Shown: in pieces, positions 21,104 through 33,397 of the stretch
Layout: each line of letters starts with the position of its first letter
Numbering within the stretch: position 1 is the first letter of the stretch
DNA from: Microbacterium sp. 2FI
GTDB taxonomy: Bacteria > Actinomycetota > Actinomycetes > Actinomycetales > Microbacteriaceae
Assembly: GCF_005502885.1 (NCBI RefSeq)
Contig: NZ_SCMR01000006.1
Coordinates: 1 to 64,000, forward strand
Direction: 5' to 3'
Length of the DNA: 64,000 bases
Program-made: the position numbers and the translations under genes
Notes under the pieces: model-generated
What the model saw: only the letters and a program-made list of their open reading frames with translations
Databases searched by the model: none
Told to the model about the DNA's origin: nothing

Positions 21104-23014
21104 GTGAGCTACGTCCTGCAGAACACCGTCTTCCCCCTTGACCGGGATCCCGATCTGCTCCCGCTCTATGTCGACCCGGAGACGTGGTCGATCATCGACG
21201 AAGAGCCCGTCCGCGTTTCGAACCGTGCCCAGCTCGGAAACATCCTCGGTCGGACCTCAGCGCGGATCGTCGCTGGGCGTCGCGTCTCGTTCGGCACCTA
21301 CTTCAATGCCTTCGCCGCATCGTACTGGCAGCACTGGACGGGCGTTCGGCAGGTCACGCTCACCGTCCGCACCAACGGACCCGCGACGATCCTGGTCTAC
21401 CGCTCGAACGGGGACGGTGCCCGCCAGCGGCTGGACACACGCGAAGTCGAAGGGACGGTCTCGACCTCTTTCGACCTGGTTCTCGATCAGTACGGCGACG
21501 GCGGATTCATCTGGTTCGACATCGTCGCCGACGAGAAGAACGTGCTCTTCACCGGCGCGGAATGGACGACCGAGCACGAACCCGTCCGCGATGGAAAGGC
21601 CTCCATCGGCATCACGACGTACAACAAGCCGGACTACTGCATCTGGACACTGACGAACCTCGCGGAGTCGCCCGACGTCCTCGAAGTCGTCGACCGCATC
21701 TTCCTCGTCGACCAGGGCGATCGCCGCGTAGACGCGCAGGCGGAGTTCCCCGACGTGGCGGCCTCGCTGGGCGAGACGCTCCAGGTCATCACCCAGCCGA
21801 ACCTGGGCGGATCGGGCGGCTTCGCCCGCGCGATGGCCGAGACGCTGGCTCGGCCCGGGAACGACTTCGTCCAACTGCTCGACGACGATGTGCGGCTCGA
21901 ACCCGAATCGCTGCGGCGCTCCATCGTCTTCGGTCGCTACACGACCGTCCCCACCCTCGTCGGCGCGCACATGTTCGATCTGCTCGACCGGCCCAAGCTC
22001 CATGCCTGGGCCGAGGTCGTCGACGAAGAGCCCTTCATGTGGCGCGCGGTCTTCCAGGAGAAGCTGCCCCATGACTTCAGCGCGGCGAACCTCCGCCAGT
22101 CGCCGATGCTCCACATGCGATTGGATGCCGACTACAACGGCTGGTGGATGTGCCTCATCCCGCTCGCCGCGATCCGTGAGGTCGGGCTCGCACTCCCCGC
22201 CTTCATCAAGTGGGACGACGCGGAGTTCTGCCTCCGCGCACGCAGTGCGGGGTTCCCGACGGTGTCGATGCCCGGCGTCGCCCTCTGGCACGTGTCGTGG
22301 GTCGGCAAGGACGACTCGATCGACTGGCAGGCCTACTTCCATGCGCGCAATCGCATCGCCGCGGGCTTGATCCACTCGAACCTTCCGCGCGGAGGGACGC
22401 TTCTCCGCCACAGCCGGCGCGTGGATCTGAAGCACCTCATGATGATGCAGTACTACCCCGTGGCGCTGCGGCACCGGGCGATCCGAGACATCCTCTCGGG
22501 TCCCGAGCACATGCGGGCGAACCTCGCGACCGCCATGCCCGCCGCTCGCGCGCTCGCCGCCGAGTTCCCCGAGACCATCGTCCACCGCGACGTGGGCGTG
22601 GCGCTGCGCGCGCGACGAGGTCGAGCGGTGTTCACCCAGAAACGACGCAACGAGTTCGACAATCCCACGGGCCTCCGGCTCCGCTGGTTCACGCTGTCGA
22701 CTCTCCTCTCGCACTGGTTCCATGCCCCGCGTCCCGAGAATGTCGCACAGCCCGAGGTCGAGTTCGGCAAGACCGACGCGCACTGGTGGCGTCTGCCGCG
22801 CTACGACAGCGCTCTGGTGAGCGCCGCCGACGGGTCGGGCAGGAACATCTATACGCGCGACAGGCGCAAGTTCCGGCGGATGCTGCTGGACACCGTCCGG
22901 CTCCACCGACGACTCCGCCGTGAATGGCCGAAGCTTTCCGCTGCCTATCGGGATGCAGCGCCCGAACTCACGTCGCTCGCCGCCTGGAAGCGCACGTTCG
23001 AGGACGCCTCGTGA
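21104..23014 (+). CDS. glfT2: GlfT2-like polymerising galactofuranosyltransferase
   Basis: A 636-residue protein, close to the 637 residues of mycobacterial GlfT2. A beta-sandwich N-terminal domain (about 1-160) is followed by a GT-A domain. The metal-binding DDD is at 260-262 (QLLDDDVRLEP). The catalytic-base region KWDDAEF has D371/D372, and WHVSW has H396, matching key residues of the Mycobacterium enzyme. The helical C-terminal domain is also present. GlfT2 extends galactan from UDP-galactofuranose on a polyprenyl carrier at the inner membrane face. The GTG at 21104 follows GGAGA. The next gene is GlfT1-like, the second half of the pathway. Confidence 0.9.
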   Translation: MSYVLQNTVFPLDRDPDLLPLYVDPETWSIIDEEPVRVSNRAQLGNILGRTSARIVAGRRVSFGTYFNAFAASYWQHWTGVRQVTLTVRTNGPATILVYRSNGDGARQRLDTREVEGTVSTSFDLVLDQYGDGGFIWFDIVADEKNVLFTGAEWTTEHEPVRDGKASIGITTYNKPDYCIWTLTNLAESPDVLEVVDRIFLVDQGDRRVDAQAEFPDVAASLGETLQVITQPNLGGSGGFARAMAETLARPGNDFVQLLDDDVRLEPESLRRSIVFGRYTTVPTLVGAHMFDLLDRPKLHAWAEVVDEEPFMWRAVFQEKLPHDFSAANLRQSPMLHMRLDADYNGWWMCLIPLAAIREVGLALPAFIKWDDAEFCLRARSAGFPTVSMPGVALWHVSWVGKDDSIDWQAYFHARNRIAAGLIHSNLPRGGTLLRHSRRVDLKHLMMMQYYPVALRHRAIRDILSGPEHMRANLATAMPAARALAAEFPETIVHRDVGVALRARRGRAVFTQKRRNEFDNPTGLRLRWFTLSTLLSHWFHAPRPENVAQPEVEFGKTDAHWWRLPRYDSALVSAADGSGRNIYTRDRRKFRRMLLDTVRLHRRLRREWPKLSAAYRDAAPELTSLAAWKRTFEDAS

Positions 23015-23973
23015 TGCCGTTCGATCCCGCGAGCGCGACGATCGCCATCGTCACCTACAACCGATCCGGCCTTCTCACCCGGCTCCTGACGAGCATCGCC
23101 GAGATGGACCCGAAGCCCGGGCACGTGGTCGTCGTCGACAATGCGTCGACGGACGACACGACCGCCGTGGTCGAATCGTTCCGCGACACTCTCGGCACCG
23201 AATTGATCTACCGCCGGATGGAGACGAACACCGGCGGGTCCGGCGGATTCAGCGAGGGCATGCGCGTCGCGTTCGAGCTCGGCTCGGAGTGGATCTGGCT
23301 CATGGACGACGATGTCGAGGTCATCCCCGACGGGCTCGCCAAGATGGGCAAATGGGCTCCGCGCTTCCGCAGCATCCAGGGCCGTCGCTACGACTACGAC
23401 GGCAGTGAGTTCTACTGGCAGTACCGGGTCGCCGAGTCACTGGCCATCCCCATCCCGTTCGCTCCCGCGAGCTTCGACGCCTCGGGCTACCGCGAGATGA
23501 ACTCGGGCTGCTTCGAGGGCATGTTCATCCATCGCGACATCGTGGAGCAGATCGGCCTTCCCGATCCGCGCTTCTTCATCTACTGGGACGACCAGACCTA
23601 CGGCTGGCTCGCTTCGCGGCGGACGACATCGGTCATCGTCGATGAGTTCGTGCTGCGACGCACCCGCGAGATCAAGCAGTGGGACATGGGGATCCGGCAC
23701 ATGAACGCGTCGAGCGACGCGTACCGGTACTACATCATGCGCAACCGCGGCCATATCAAGCAGTACTACCGCTCGCTCGGCATCCACAACCCGGTGCTGT
23801 TCGGCCTGGGCACCGCGCTCACGTTCGCGAAGGAGCTCATTCGCCTCGTCTTCGTCGAGCGCAAGGTGCGGGGCACGAGCAATCTGTTCCGGGGCCTCCG
23901 TGACGGACGGATGATCGCGAAGGACCGCTCGTGGCGGCCGATGCCGCCCCTCGCGGCTCAGCCGACGGCGTAG
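23014..23973 (+). CDS. GlfT1-like glycosyltransferase family 2 protein
   Basis: A 319-residue GT-A enzyme: ATIAIVTYNRSGLL at the N-terminus, VVVDNASTDDT, NTGGSGGF, the metal-binding MDDDVEV (DDD at 98-100) and the base motif FFIYWDDQTYGW. The NTGGSGGF and WDD motifs are shared with galactofuranosyl and rhamnosyl transferases. Adjacent to a GlfT2-like gene, it is most simply GlfT1, which adds the first galactofuranoses to the linker. The ATG at 23014 shares one base with the glfT2 stop; a GTG at 23011 is possible. Its 3' end overlaps the convergent wzt gene by 16 bp. A rhamnosyltransferase role is the main alternative. Confidence 0.78.
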   Translation: MPFDPASATIAIVTYNRSGLLTRLLTSIAEMDPKPGHVVVVDNASTDDTTAVVESFRDTLGTELIYRRMETNTGGSGGFSEGMRVAFELGSEWIWLMDDDVEVIPDGLAKMGKWAPRFRSIQGRRYDYDGSEFYWQYRVAESLAIPIPFAPASFDASGYREMNSGCFEGMFIHRDIVEQIGLPDPRFFIYWDDQTYGWLASRRTTSVIVDEFVLRRTREIKQWDMGIRHMNASSDAYRYYIMRNRGHIKQYYRSLGIHNPVLFGLGTALTFAKELIRLVFVERKVRGTSNLFRGLRDGRMIAKDRSWRPMPPLAAQPTA

Positions 23974-24703
23974 TCGCTGTCGTAGCGGTCGAGCACCTCG
24001 TCGATCGGACCGTCGAGGGCGAGCCTGCCCTTGTCGAGATACAGGCCGCGCGTGCAGAAGCGACGGAGGTCTCGCTCGTTGTGGCTCACGAAGAAGAGGG
24101 TCCTGCCTTCGGCGAGCAGTTCGTCGATACGCGCGTAGCACTTCTCGCGGAACGCCTTGTCGCCGACGGCGAGCACCTCGTCCACGAGGAGGATGGGCTC
24201 GTCGAGCTGGGACACCACCGCGAACGCCAGTCGCACCTTCATTCCGTTCGACAGGTGCTTGTACGGCGTGTCCACGAAATCGGCGAGCTCCGCGAAGGCG
24301 ATGATGCCGTCGAATCGGCGGGCGACCTCGGCCTTCGGCATGCCGTGCAGCCCTGACGTCAGGCGGACGTTCTCGCGAACGGTGAGATCGCCGACGAAGC
24401 CGCCGGTGATCTCGATGAGCGGCGCTACCCCGCCCTGAACCGATACGGTGCCTTCGTCAGGGATGAGCACTCCCGCGACGAGCTTGAGCAGTGTGCTCTT
24501 GCCCTGGCCGTTGCGGCCCACCACGCCGATCGACTCGCCCCGTGCCACGGCGAAGCCGACGTCACGCAGCGCCCAGAATTCGTCCGGCCTCGACCGACGC
24601 GACGAGTCGGCGAAGAGGTCCTTGATGCTGCGACGGCCGCGCCGGTTGCGGCGAAAGCGGACGCCGAGGTCGCGGACCTCGATCGCGGGATCGGATGCCG
24701 CCA

Positions 24704-24704
<1 letters not shown>
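23958..24704 (-). CDS. wzt: Polysaccharide ABC transporter ATP-binding protein (Wzt-type)
   Basis: A 248-residue ATPase with Walker A GRNGQGKST, signature LSNGMKVRL, Walker B ILLVDEVLAVGD and the H-loop FFVSHN. It belongs to the O-antigen/teichoic acid exporter class (Wzt, TagH, mycobacterial Rv3781). There is no C-terminal carbohydrate-binding domain, unlike Wzt of E. coli O9a. Its start shares one base with the wzm stop. The pairing with Wzm, next to galactofuranosyltransferases and UDP-galactopyranose mutase, suggests export of lipid-linked galactan across the membrane. Confidence 0.92.
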
Positions 24705-27796
<3,092 letters not shown>

Positions 27797-27823
27797 TCAG
27801 GTCGCCCGCACCTTGCAGAGTCT

Positions 27824-29116
27824 CTAGCCGGCGCCGACCACGATCCGCGGCGTCCCCGCCCATACGGTGGCGTCCGTCGCGTTGCGGCCGTCGACGATGA
27901 GGCGGATGCCGGGGAGCTGGGCCGGGCTGATCGAGCGGTAGTCCGCGTGATCGGTCTGCAGGACGGCGAGGTCGACCTCGTCGCCGAGCGCGTAGGGCTC
28001 GAATCCGAGCGAGCGGAGCTCGTCGTCGGAGTAGAGCGGGTCGTGCACGCGCACCTCGGCACCGCGTGCCGTGAGCGCTTCGACTGTGGGGAAGACGCCC
28101 GAGAACGCGGTCTCCTTGACGCCGCCGCGGTAGGCGGCGCCCAGCACCACAGCGCGCGTGCCCTCGAGGGAGCCGAGGATGCCGGCGGCCTGAGCCACGA
28201 GACGCTCGGGCATCGAGGCGTTGAGGAGGCGCGCGGTACGGACGATGTCGGCGTCGGGGTCTGTCGAGAGGTAGAGCCTCGGGTAGACGGGGATGCAGTG
28301 ACCGCCGACGGCGATGCCGGGGCGGTGGATGTGGCTGTAGGGCTGCGAGTTGCACGCCTCGATGACCTGGTAGACGTCGATGCCGTGCTCGGCCGCGAAC
28401 AGCCCGAACTGGTTCGCGAGGCCGATGTTCACGTCACGGTAGGTCGTCTCGGCGAGCTTGGCCATCTCGGAGGCCTCGGCGCTGCCGAGGTCCCACACGC
28501 CGTTCGGGCGGGGAAGGTCGTCGCGCTCGTCGAACTGCAGCACGGCCTCGTAGAACTCACGTGCACGCTGGGCGCCCTCGTCGGAGAGCCCGCCGATGAG
28601 CTTCGGATACTTGCGGAGGTCGGCGAAGACGCGGCCGGTCAGCACGCGCTCCGGCGAGAACACGAGGTGGAAGTCGGTGCCCTCCGTGAGTCCGGAGCCT
28701 TCCTCGAGCATCGGCTTCCACCGACCGCGCGTGGTGCCGACGGGGAGCGTCGTCTCATACGACACGAGAGTGCCGGGGGTGAGGTGCTCGGCGAGCGAGC
28801 GGGTCGCGGCATCCATCCACGCGAAATCGGGCTCCCACGTCGTGTCGTTGACGAAGAGCGGCACCACCAGCACGACGGCGTCCGCGCCGGGGATCGCCTC
28901 GGCGTAGTCGGTGGTCGCACGGAGGCGCCCCGCGGGGACGAGCTCGGAGAGCTTCTCCTGCAGATGGGCCTCTCCCGGGAACGGCTCGATCCCGGCATTG
29001 ACGGCGTCGACGGCCTTCGGGTTGACGTCGACGCCGATCACCTCGTGACCGGAGTCGGCGAACTGGACGGCGAGGGGAAGACCGATCTTTCCGAGGGCCA
29101 CGACGGCGATGCGCAT
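27824..29116 (-). CDS. Nucleotide-sugar 6-dehydrogenase (WecC/WbpA-like)
   Basis: A 430-residue NAD-dependent enzyme of the UDP-glucose/GDP-mannose dehydrogenase family. The Rossmann motif VVALGKIGLPLAVQFA, the middle segment SPERVLTGRVFADLRKYPKL, KLAETTYRDVNIGLANQF and the catalytic-cysteine motif VGGHCIPVYP are present. It oxidises C6 of a UDP-HexNAc to the uronic acid. Relatives use UDP-ManNAc (WecC) or UDP-GlcNAc (WbpA); sequence alone does not decide. The WbpB, WbpE and WbpD homologues nearby favour WbpA, the 2-epimerase gene nearby allows either. The ATG is 7 nt from a TAGACT box. It diverges from an acyltransferase gene. Confidence 0.9.
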   Translation of the reverse strand: MRIAVVALGKIGLPLAVQFADSGHEVIGVDVNPKAVDAVNAGIEPFPGEAHLQEKLSELVPAGRLRATTDYAEAIPGADAVVLVVPLFVNDTTWEPDFAWMDAATRSLAEHLTPGTLVSYETTLPVGTTRGRWKPMLEEGSGLTEGTDFHLVFSPERVLTGRVFADLRKYPKLIGGLSDEGAQRAREFYEAVLQFDERDDLPRPNGVWDLGSAEASEMAKLAETTYRDVNIGLANQFGLFAAEHGIDVYQVIEACNSQPYSHIHRPGIAVGGHCIPVYPRLYLSTDPDADIVRTARLLNASMPERLVAQAAGILGSLEGTRAVVLGAAYRGGVKETAFSGVFPTVEALTARGAEVRVHDPLYSDDELRSLGFEPYALGDEVDLAVLQTDHADYRSISPAQLPGIRLIVDGRNATDATVWAGTPRIVVGAG

Positions 29117-29123
29117 GGATTCC

Positions 29124-29129
29124 AGTCTA
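29124..29129 (-). promoter_or_regulatory. -10 box of the nucleotide-sugar dehydrogenase gene
   Basis: TAGACT on the minus strand, 7 nt before the ATG, predicting a leaderless transcript. Confidence 0.5.
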
Positions 29130-29212
29130 GGCCAGCGTCGGTGGGCGACCTCCCGTCTCGGGCGCGAGCTCAGCGGCTGCCGCGCCGAACCGGACGCCTC
29201 GCCACCGAGCCG

Positions 29213-29218
29213 TAGACT
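29213..29218 (+). promoter_or_regulatory. -10 box of the acyltransferase gene
   Basis: TAGACT, 8 nt before the GTG at 29227, predicting a leaderless transcript. It has the same sequence as the divergent promoter 84 bp away. Confidence 0.5.
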
Positions 29219-29226
29219 GGGCGCTC

Positions 29227-30372
29227 GTGACCGACGCCCCACTCCCCCGGATGCCGCGCCTGGACGCGATCACCGGTCTGCGATGGTGGGCCGCGTTCGC
29301 GGTGTTCGTCTTCCACTTCCCCAACCTCGCACCACTGCCCGAAGAGCTTGCGCTGTTCTCGCCGTTCGGGAACCTCGGGGTCACGTTCTTCTTCGTGCTC
29401 TCGGGCTTCGTGCTCACGTGGTCCTGGCGCGCCGCGACCTCGCGGCGCACGTTCTACTGGCGTCGCTTCGCGCGGATCTATCCCCTGCACATCGTCACGC
29501 TGCTGTGCGCGATCCCGGTGTTCTACAGCTTCAATCCGGACCCCGCCCAGACCTGGGTCAAGCCGTTCGACTTCGGAATCCTGCTGCTGTGCGTCCTCCT
29601 GCTGCAGGGCTGGTCGCGGGATCCCGCGATCCTCTTCGCGGGCAACCCCGCCTCGTGGACGTTGACGTCCGAGGCGTTCTTCTACGCGCTGCATCCGTTC
29701 TTCACGCTGGCGATCCGCCGTTTCGCCGTGCGCGGAGCACTGATCGCGGCCGCGGCGGTGATCGCATTCGCCGCGGCGACGAGGGTGCTGATCATCACAC
29801 AGCCGGAGAGTTGGGTTGCCGATCTGCCCTGGCCCGTCCTGCGACTGAACGAGTTCGCGCTCGGCGTCTGCCTCGCGTGGGCGTTCCGGCGCGGATGGCG
29901 GCCGCGGATCCCGCTCTGGATCCCCGTGCTCCTGATCGCCGGCTGGCTGGCTGCCCTCGCACTGCTGCCGCTCACGGCTGAGACGGCGCCGGCATACGGC
30001 GCGGTCGCGCCCTACGTGAGCGAGGTGACCTCCGCACTGTGCGCGCTGCTCATCGTGTCGACGGCCGGCGCCGACCTGGCGGGCCGGACGCGCTTGGCCC
30101 GCGCCCGCCCGATCGTGCTGCTCGGCGAGTGGTCGTACGCGTTCTATCTCATACATGCGACGCTCCTCTACGGCGCACGCGAGCTGTTCGGCTATCAGCC
30201 GGGCGGCTGGACGGGCGCAGTGTGGTTCGCCGGACTGCTGGTCATCTCGATCGCGGCCGCAGCGGTGCTGCACATCTGGATCGAGCGACCCGCCGAGCGG
30301 CGCCTTCGCGCCTGGGACGACGAGCGCGCGGCTGCGCGTGCCGGGGAACGGGTGCCCGCCCGCACGGAGTGA
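29227..30372 (+). CDS. Acyltransferase family 3 membrane protein
   Basis: A 381-residue membrane O-acyltransferase with about ten helices. It opens with RLDAITGLRWWAAFAVFVFHF, containing the catalytic His typical of the Acyl_transf_3/OafA family, followed by LGVTFFFVLSGFVLTWSW and the RRFARIYPLH motif. Such enzymes O-acetylate or succinylate surface glycans. It has no C-terminal SGNH domain. It lies alone on the plus strand between the sugar dehydrogenase and the UDP-GlcNAc 2-epimerase. The modified sugar is unknown; a uronic acid or rhamnose polymer made locally is likely. Confidence 0.88.
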   Translation: MTDAPLPRMPRLDAITGLRWWAAFAVFVFHFPNLAPLPEELALFSPFGNLGVTFFFVLSGFVLTWSWRAATSRRTFYWRRFARIYPLHIVTLLCAIPVFYSFNPDPAQTWVKPFDFGILLLCVLLLQGWSRDPAILFAGNPASWTLTSEAFFYALHPFFTLAIRRFAVRGALIAAAAVIAFAAATRVLIITQPESWVADLPWPVLRLNEFALGVCLAWAFRRGWRPRIPLWIPVLLIAGWLAALALLPLTAETAPAYGAVAPYVSEVTSALCALLIVSTAGADLAGRTRLARARPIVLLGEWSYAFYLIHATLLYGARELFGYQPGGWTGAVWFAGLLVISIAAAAVLHIWIERPAERRLRAWDDERAAARAGERVPARTE

Positions 30373-30417
30373 TGCCGCGTGACCGAGGCTTCCCCGTCGG
30401 CGTGGCCGACCGCGCGA

Positions 30418-31482
30418 TCAGCGAGGCGCGAGCAGCGCATCGATCACGCGGGCGGCGGCCCGGCCGTCGCCGTAGGGCGCGGCATCCGTCTCGGTCGGTC
30501 GGGGACGCGTGACCGCAGCCGCGATCTCCTCAGCCGTATTGGCCAGCACGTTCCACCCCAGCTCGACCGTCTCCACCCACTCCGTCTCGGTGCGGACGGT
30601 CGTGCAGGGCACGCGGAGCAGGAACGCCTCCTTCTGCAGTCCCCCCGAGTCGGTCACGACGCCTGCGCTCGACAGTGCCGCCGAGATGAGGTCCGCGTAG
30701 GCCAGCGGAGCGTGGGCGACGAGCGATCCCTGGGTCAGCGCGATGCCGTGCGCCGCCGCTTTCGCGACCACCCGGGGGTGGGCAAGGAGGACGACCGGCT
30801 TCTCGATGGCCGCCAACCCGGCCGCGACTGCGGCGAGCCGGGCCGGGTCGTCGGTGTTCTCGGCGCGGTGGATCGTCGCGACGTAGTAGCCACCGTCCTC
30901 GAGACCGAGCTCCTCCATGAGCTTCGACGGGGTCTCCCCCACCTGGTCGCGCACCTCGAACAGGACGTCGGTCATGACATCGCCCACGAGGATGGTCCTT
31001 GCAGCGAGGCCCTCGTTCGACAGGTGCTCCACCGCGACCTGCGTGGGCGCGAGCAGCAGGTCTGCGGCGTGATCGGTCATCACGCGGTTGTGCTCCTCGG
31101 GCATGCGGCGGTTGAAGCTGCGCAGGCCCGCCTCGAGGTGCGCCACCGGAATGTGCATCTTCACCGCGCTGACCGCCGCGGCGAGGGTCGAGTTGGTGTC
31201 GCCGTAGACGAGCACCCAGTCCGGGCGGTGCTCGTCGAAGACCGCATCGAGCGCACCGAGCATGGCCCCGGTCTGCACGCCGTGCGAGCCGCTGCCGACC
31301 CCGAGGTGCACGTCAGGGGCCGCAATGCCGAGGTCGTCGAAGAAGACGTCGGAGAGCATCGGGTCGTAATGCTGACCGGTGTGCACGATGACGTGCTCGA
31401 CACCGGCGGCCTGAGCCGCCTTGTGGATCGGCGCGAGCTTGACGAACTGGGGGCGGGCGCCGACGACGCTGACGATCTTCAC
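30418..31482 (-). CDS. wecB: Non-hydrolysing UDP-GlcNAc 2-epimerase (WecB/WbpI-like)
   Basis: A 354-residue GT-B-fold epimerase: VKIVSVVGARPQFVKLAP start, VHTGQHYDPMLSD, YGDTNSTLA, HLEAGLRSFNRRMPEEHNR, YVATIHRAENTDD and TDSGGLQKEAFLL. It converts UDP-GlcNAc to UDP-ManNAc, or, if it acts like WbpI, the diacetamido-glucuronate to its manno form. The RRMPEEHNR variant also occurs in WbpI-type enzymes, so substrate is open. The GTG at 31482 lies 8 nt after a TACACT box. Converges with the acyltransferase and diverges from a GT4 gene. Confidence 0.9.
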   Translation of the reverse strand: MKIVSVVGARPQFVKLAPIHKAAQAAGVEHVIVHTGQHYDPMLSDVFFDDLGIAAPDVHLGVGSGSHGVQTGAMLGALDAVFDEHRPDWVLVYGDTNSTLAAAVSAVKMHIPVAHLEAGLRSFNRRMPEEHNRVMTDHAADLLLAPTQVAVEHLSNEGLAARTILVGDVMTDVLFEVRDQVGETPSKLMEELGLEDGGYYVATIHRAENTDDPARLAAVAAGLAAIEKPVVLLAHPRVVAKAAAHGIALTQGSLVAHAPLAYADLISAALSSAGVVTDSGGLQKEAFLLRVPCTTVRTETEWVETVELGWNVLANTAEEIAAAVTRPRPTETDAAPYGDGRAAARVIDALLAPR

Positions 31483-31490
31483 GCTGAGAA

Positions 31491-31496
31491 AGTGTA
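31491..31496 (-). promoter_or_regulatory. -10 box of the 2-epimerase gene
   Basis: TACACT on the minus strand, 8 nt before the GTG, predicting a leaderless transcript. Confidence 0.5.
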
Positions 31497-31590
31497 CGTG
31501 GTGCACCGGGCGGCGGCATCGGCCGGCTCGGGACCTCGCATGCTCAGTGGCTACGATGGAGCGGATCCACAGAGAGTGAGCCGGAGCGTC

Positions 31591-32946
31591 GTGACTGAGA
31601 CCACCCCGTCGGAGGGCCGTTCGCAATCGCCTCGCCCGCACCTGCTGTACGTCGCATGGGGGTTTCCGCCCTGCCGCGGCAGCGGCGTCTACCGTGCATG
31701 GGCGACGGCGAATGCATTCGCCGCGGCCGGATGGGACGTCACCGTCCTCACGGTGCCGCGCGAGGTGTTCACGATGTCGACAGGGGTCGACGAGTCGTTG
31801 GAGCGAACGGTCGATCCGCGGATCGAGATCGTGCGCGTCCCGTTCGACTCCGCCGCCTTCGAGAACGACCTGCGCACGTGGCCCTGGCTTCGGGCCACCG
31901 CTCCCGAGCTGTGGAGTGTCGTGAACGCGCGCAAGGAGCAGCGCACCTTCCCGGAGCGGACCTACGGGTCATGGCGTCCGGCCCTCGAGGCCGCGGCGCT
32001 CGACGTGCACCGGCGGCATCCGGTCGATCTCGTCCTCGGCACGGCGAACCCGCACGTGGACTTCACTCCGGGTCTGCGGCTTCATCGGGATCACGGCGTA
32101 CCGTACGTGATGGACTACCGCGATGCCTGGCAGCTCGACGTCTTCAGCGGTGCGCGCCTCACCGTACCGGACAGCGATGTGGCTCGCTGGGAGCGCGAAC
32201 TCGTGGAGAACGCGCACGCGGTGTGGTTCGTGAATGAGCCGATCCTGCGCTGGCATGCCGAGGTCTATCCCGCGGCGGCGGACCGGCTCCATGTCGTCGC
32301 GAACGGCTACGACAGCGCACCTCAACGGGGCGCAGGCTCGGCCGACGGCGAAGGGCTCGTCTTCGGCTATCTCGGCACGATCTCGTCGGCTGTGCCCATC
32401 GACCGTCTGGTCGCGGGATGGAAACTGGCGCGGAGCCGCTCGTCGCTGCTCGCGGCCTCGCGCATCGAACTGTGGGGGCACCTGAACCATGTCGGGACCC
32501 CGAACGAGGCCGTGTCGCAGCAGATGGCCGGGTTCGCCGAGAACGGCATCGCGTACCGAGGGCCGGTACCCAAGCACGAAGTGGACCGCGTCTATTCGCG
32601 ATTCGACGCACTTCTGCTCGTACTCGGCACCGGGAAGTACGTCACCAGCGGCAAGGTGTTCGAGTATGCCGCCACGGGACTGCCCATCGTCTCGGTGCAC
32701 GATCCGGGCAACGCGGCCAGCGACGTCCTGCGCGATGCGCCGGCTTGGTTCCCCGTCGCCTCGGTGGACAGCCCCGACGCCATCGCCGACGCCCTGATCG
32801 CCGCTGCGGATCGGGCCCGTGCGCAACGCCCCGAGGAGCGCGAGGCAGCTCGCGCGTGGGCCGAGCAGTTCCAGCGTGCGCGTCAGCTCGATCCTCAGAT
32901 TTCCGCCCTGCACGCGTTCGTGGAAGATCGGAGAGCCGCACGATGA
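31591..32946 (+). CDS. Glycosyltransferase (GT-B, GT4-like)
   Basis: A 451-residue GT-B enzyme. The N-terminal domain begins LLYVAWGFPPCRGSGVYRAW, a form common in WbuB-like transferases; the C-terminal domain has FGYLGTISSAVPIDRLVAGW, a donor-site region with SGKVFEYAATGLPIVSVHDP and the conserved Glu. The start is probably GTG 31591 after GGAG; an in-frame GTG at 31576 is possible. A TACGAT -10 candidate lies at 31552-31557. The 3' end overlaps a small unknown gene by ATGA. The sugar is unknown. Confidence 0.82.
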   Translation: MTETTPSEGRSQSPRPHLLYVAWGFPPCRGSGVYRAWATANAFAAAGWDVTVLTVPREVFTMSTGVDESLERTVDPRIEIVRVPFDSAAFENDLRTWPWLRATAPELWSVVNARKEQRTFPERTYGSWRPALEAAALDVHRRHPVDLVLGTANPHVDFTPGLRLHRDHGVPYVMDYRDAWQLDVFSGARLTVPDSDVARWERELVENAHAVWFVNEPILRWHAEVYPAAADRLHVVANGYDSAPQRGAGSADGEGLVFGYLGTISSAVPIDRLVAGWKLARSRSSLLAASRIELWGHLNHVGTPNEAVSQQMAGFAENGIAYRGPVPKHEVDRVYSRFDALLLVLGTGKYVTSGKVFEYAATGLPIVSVHDPGNAASDVLRDAPAWFPVASVDSPDAIADALIAAADRARAQRPEEREAARAWAEQFQRARQLDPQISALHAFVEDRRAAR

Positions 32947-33377
32947 GGATCGTGGTCATCGCCCCGTCCGGCTCGATCGCCTCGGCGCTCGACCAACTCG
33001 CGCTCGAGGCCGACGACGACGTTCTCGCCGTCGTGGGCGCCGCGCCCGACGCCGACACCCGTGCGGTGATCGTTACGCCGTCGCTCGGTCGGGCGTCGCG
33101 CCGGGCATGGAGCTTGTTCGGCGGTTCGGTTCTCGGGCGCAACGCGGTGCGCCTGACTCCCCTGGACACCGGACGGCGTTTTGCCGGCGCGACGCGGCGC
33201 AGCACGCGGCTTCGCGCCGCAATCGCGGATGCCGACCTCATCGTCGTGCTCGAGCGCGACGGAATCCTCGCCGGCTGGCACGCCGCACGCCGCGCCGGTT
33301 CGCGCACCAGCGCTGTGTACGGAGTGCCGGCCGCGCAGGGGCGCTTGGCGGAAGCACGCGCGGAGCGCCGACGCTGA
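32943..33377 (+). CDS. Small protein of unknown function coupled to a glycosyltransferase
   Basis: A 144-residue protein. The ATG overlaps the stop of the glycosyltransferase (ATGA). The start MRIVVIAPSGSIASALDQLA and the strand ADLIVVLERDGILAGWHAAR resemble half of a Rossmann-like fold. It could be a partial glycosyltransferase, a regulator or an accessory subunit. I do not recognise a family. Arg-rich stretches near 75-100 and at the C-terminus suggest membrane or nucleic-acid contact. Codon use matches the neighbours, and coupling supports a real gene. Confidence 0.6.
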   Translation: MRIVVIAPSGSIASALDQLALEADDDVLAVVGAAPDADTRAVIVTPSLGRASRRAWSLFGGSVLGRNAVRLTPLDTGRRFAGATRRSTRLRAAIADADLIVVLERDGILAGWHAARRAGSRTSAVYGVPAAQGRLAEARAERRR

Positions 33378-33397
33378 TGTGGCTGCGGTACGCCGGC

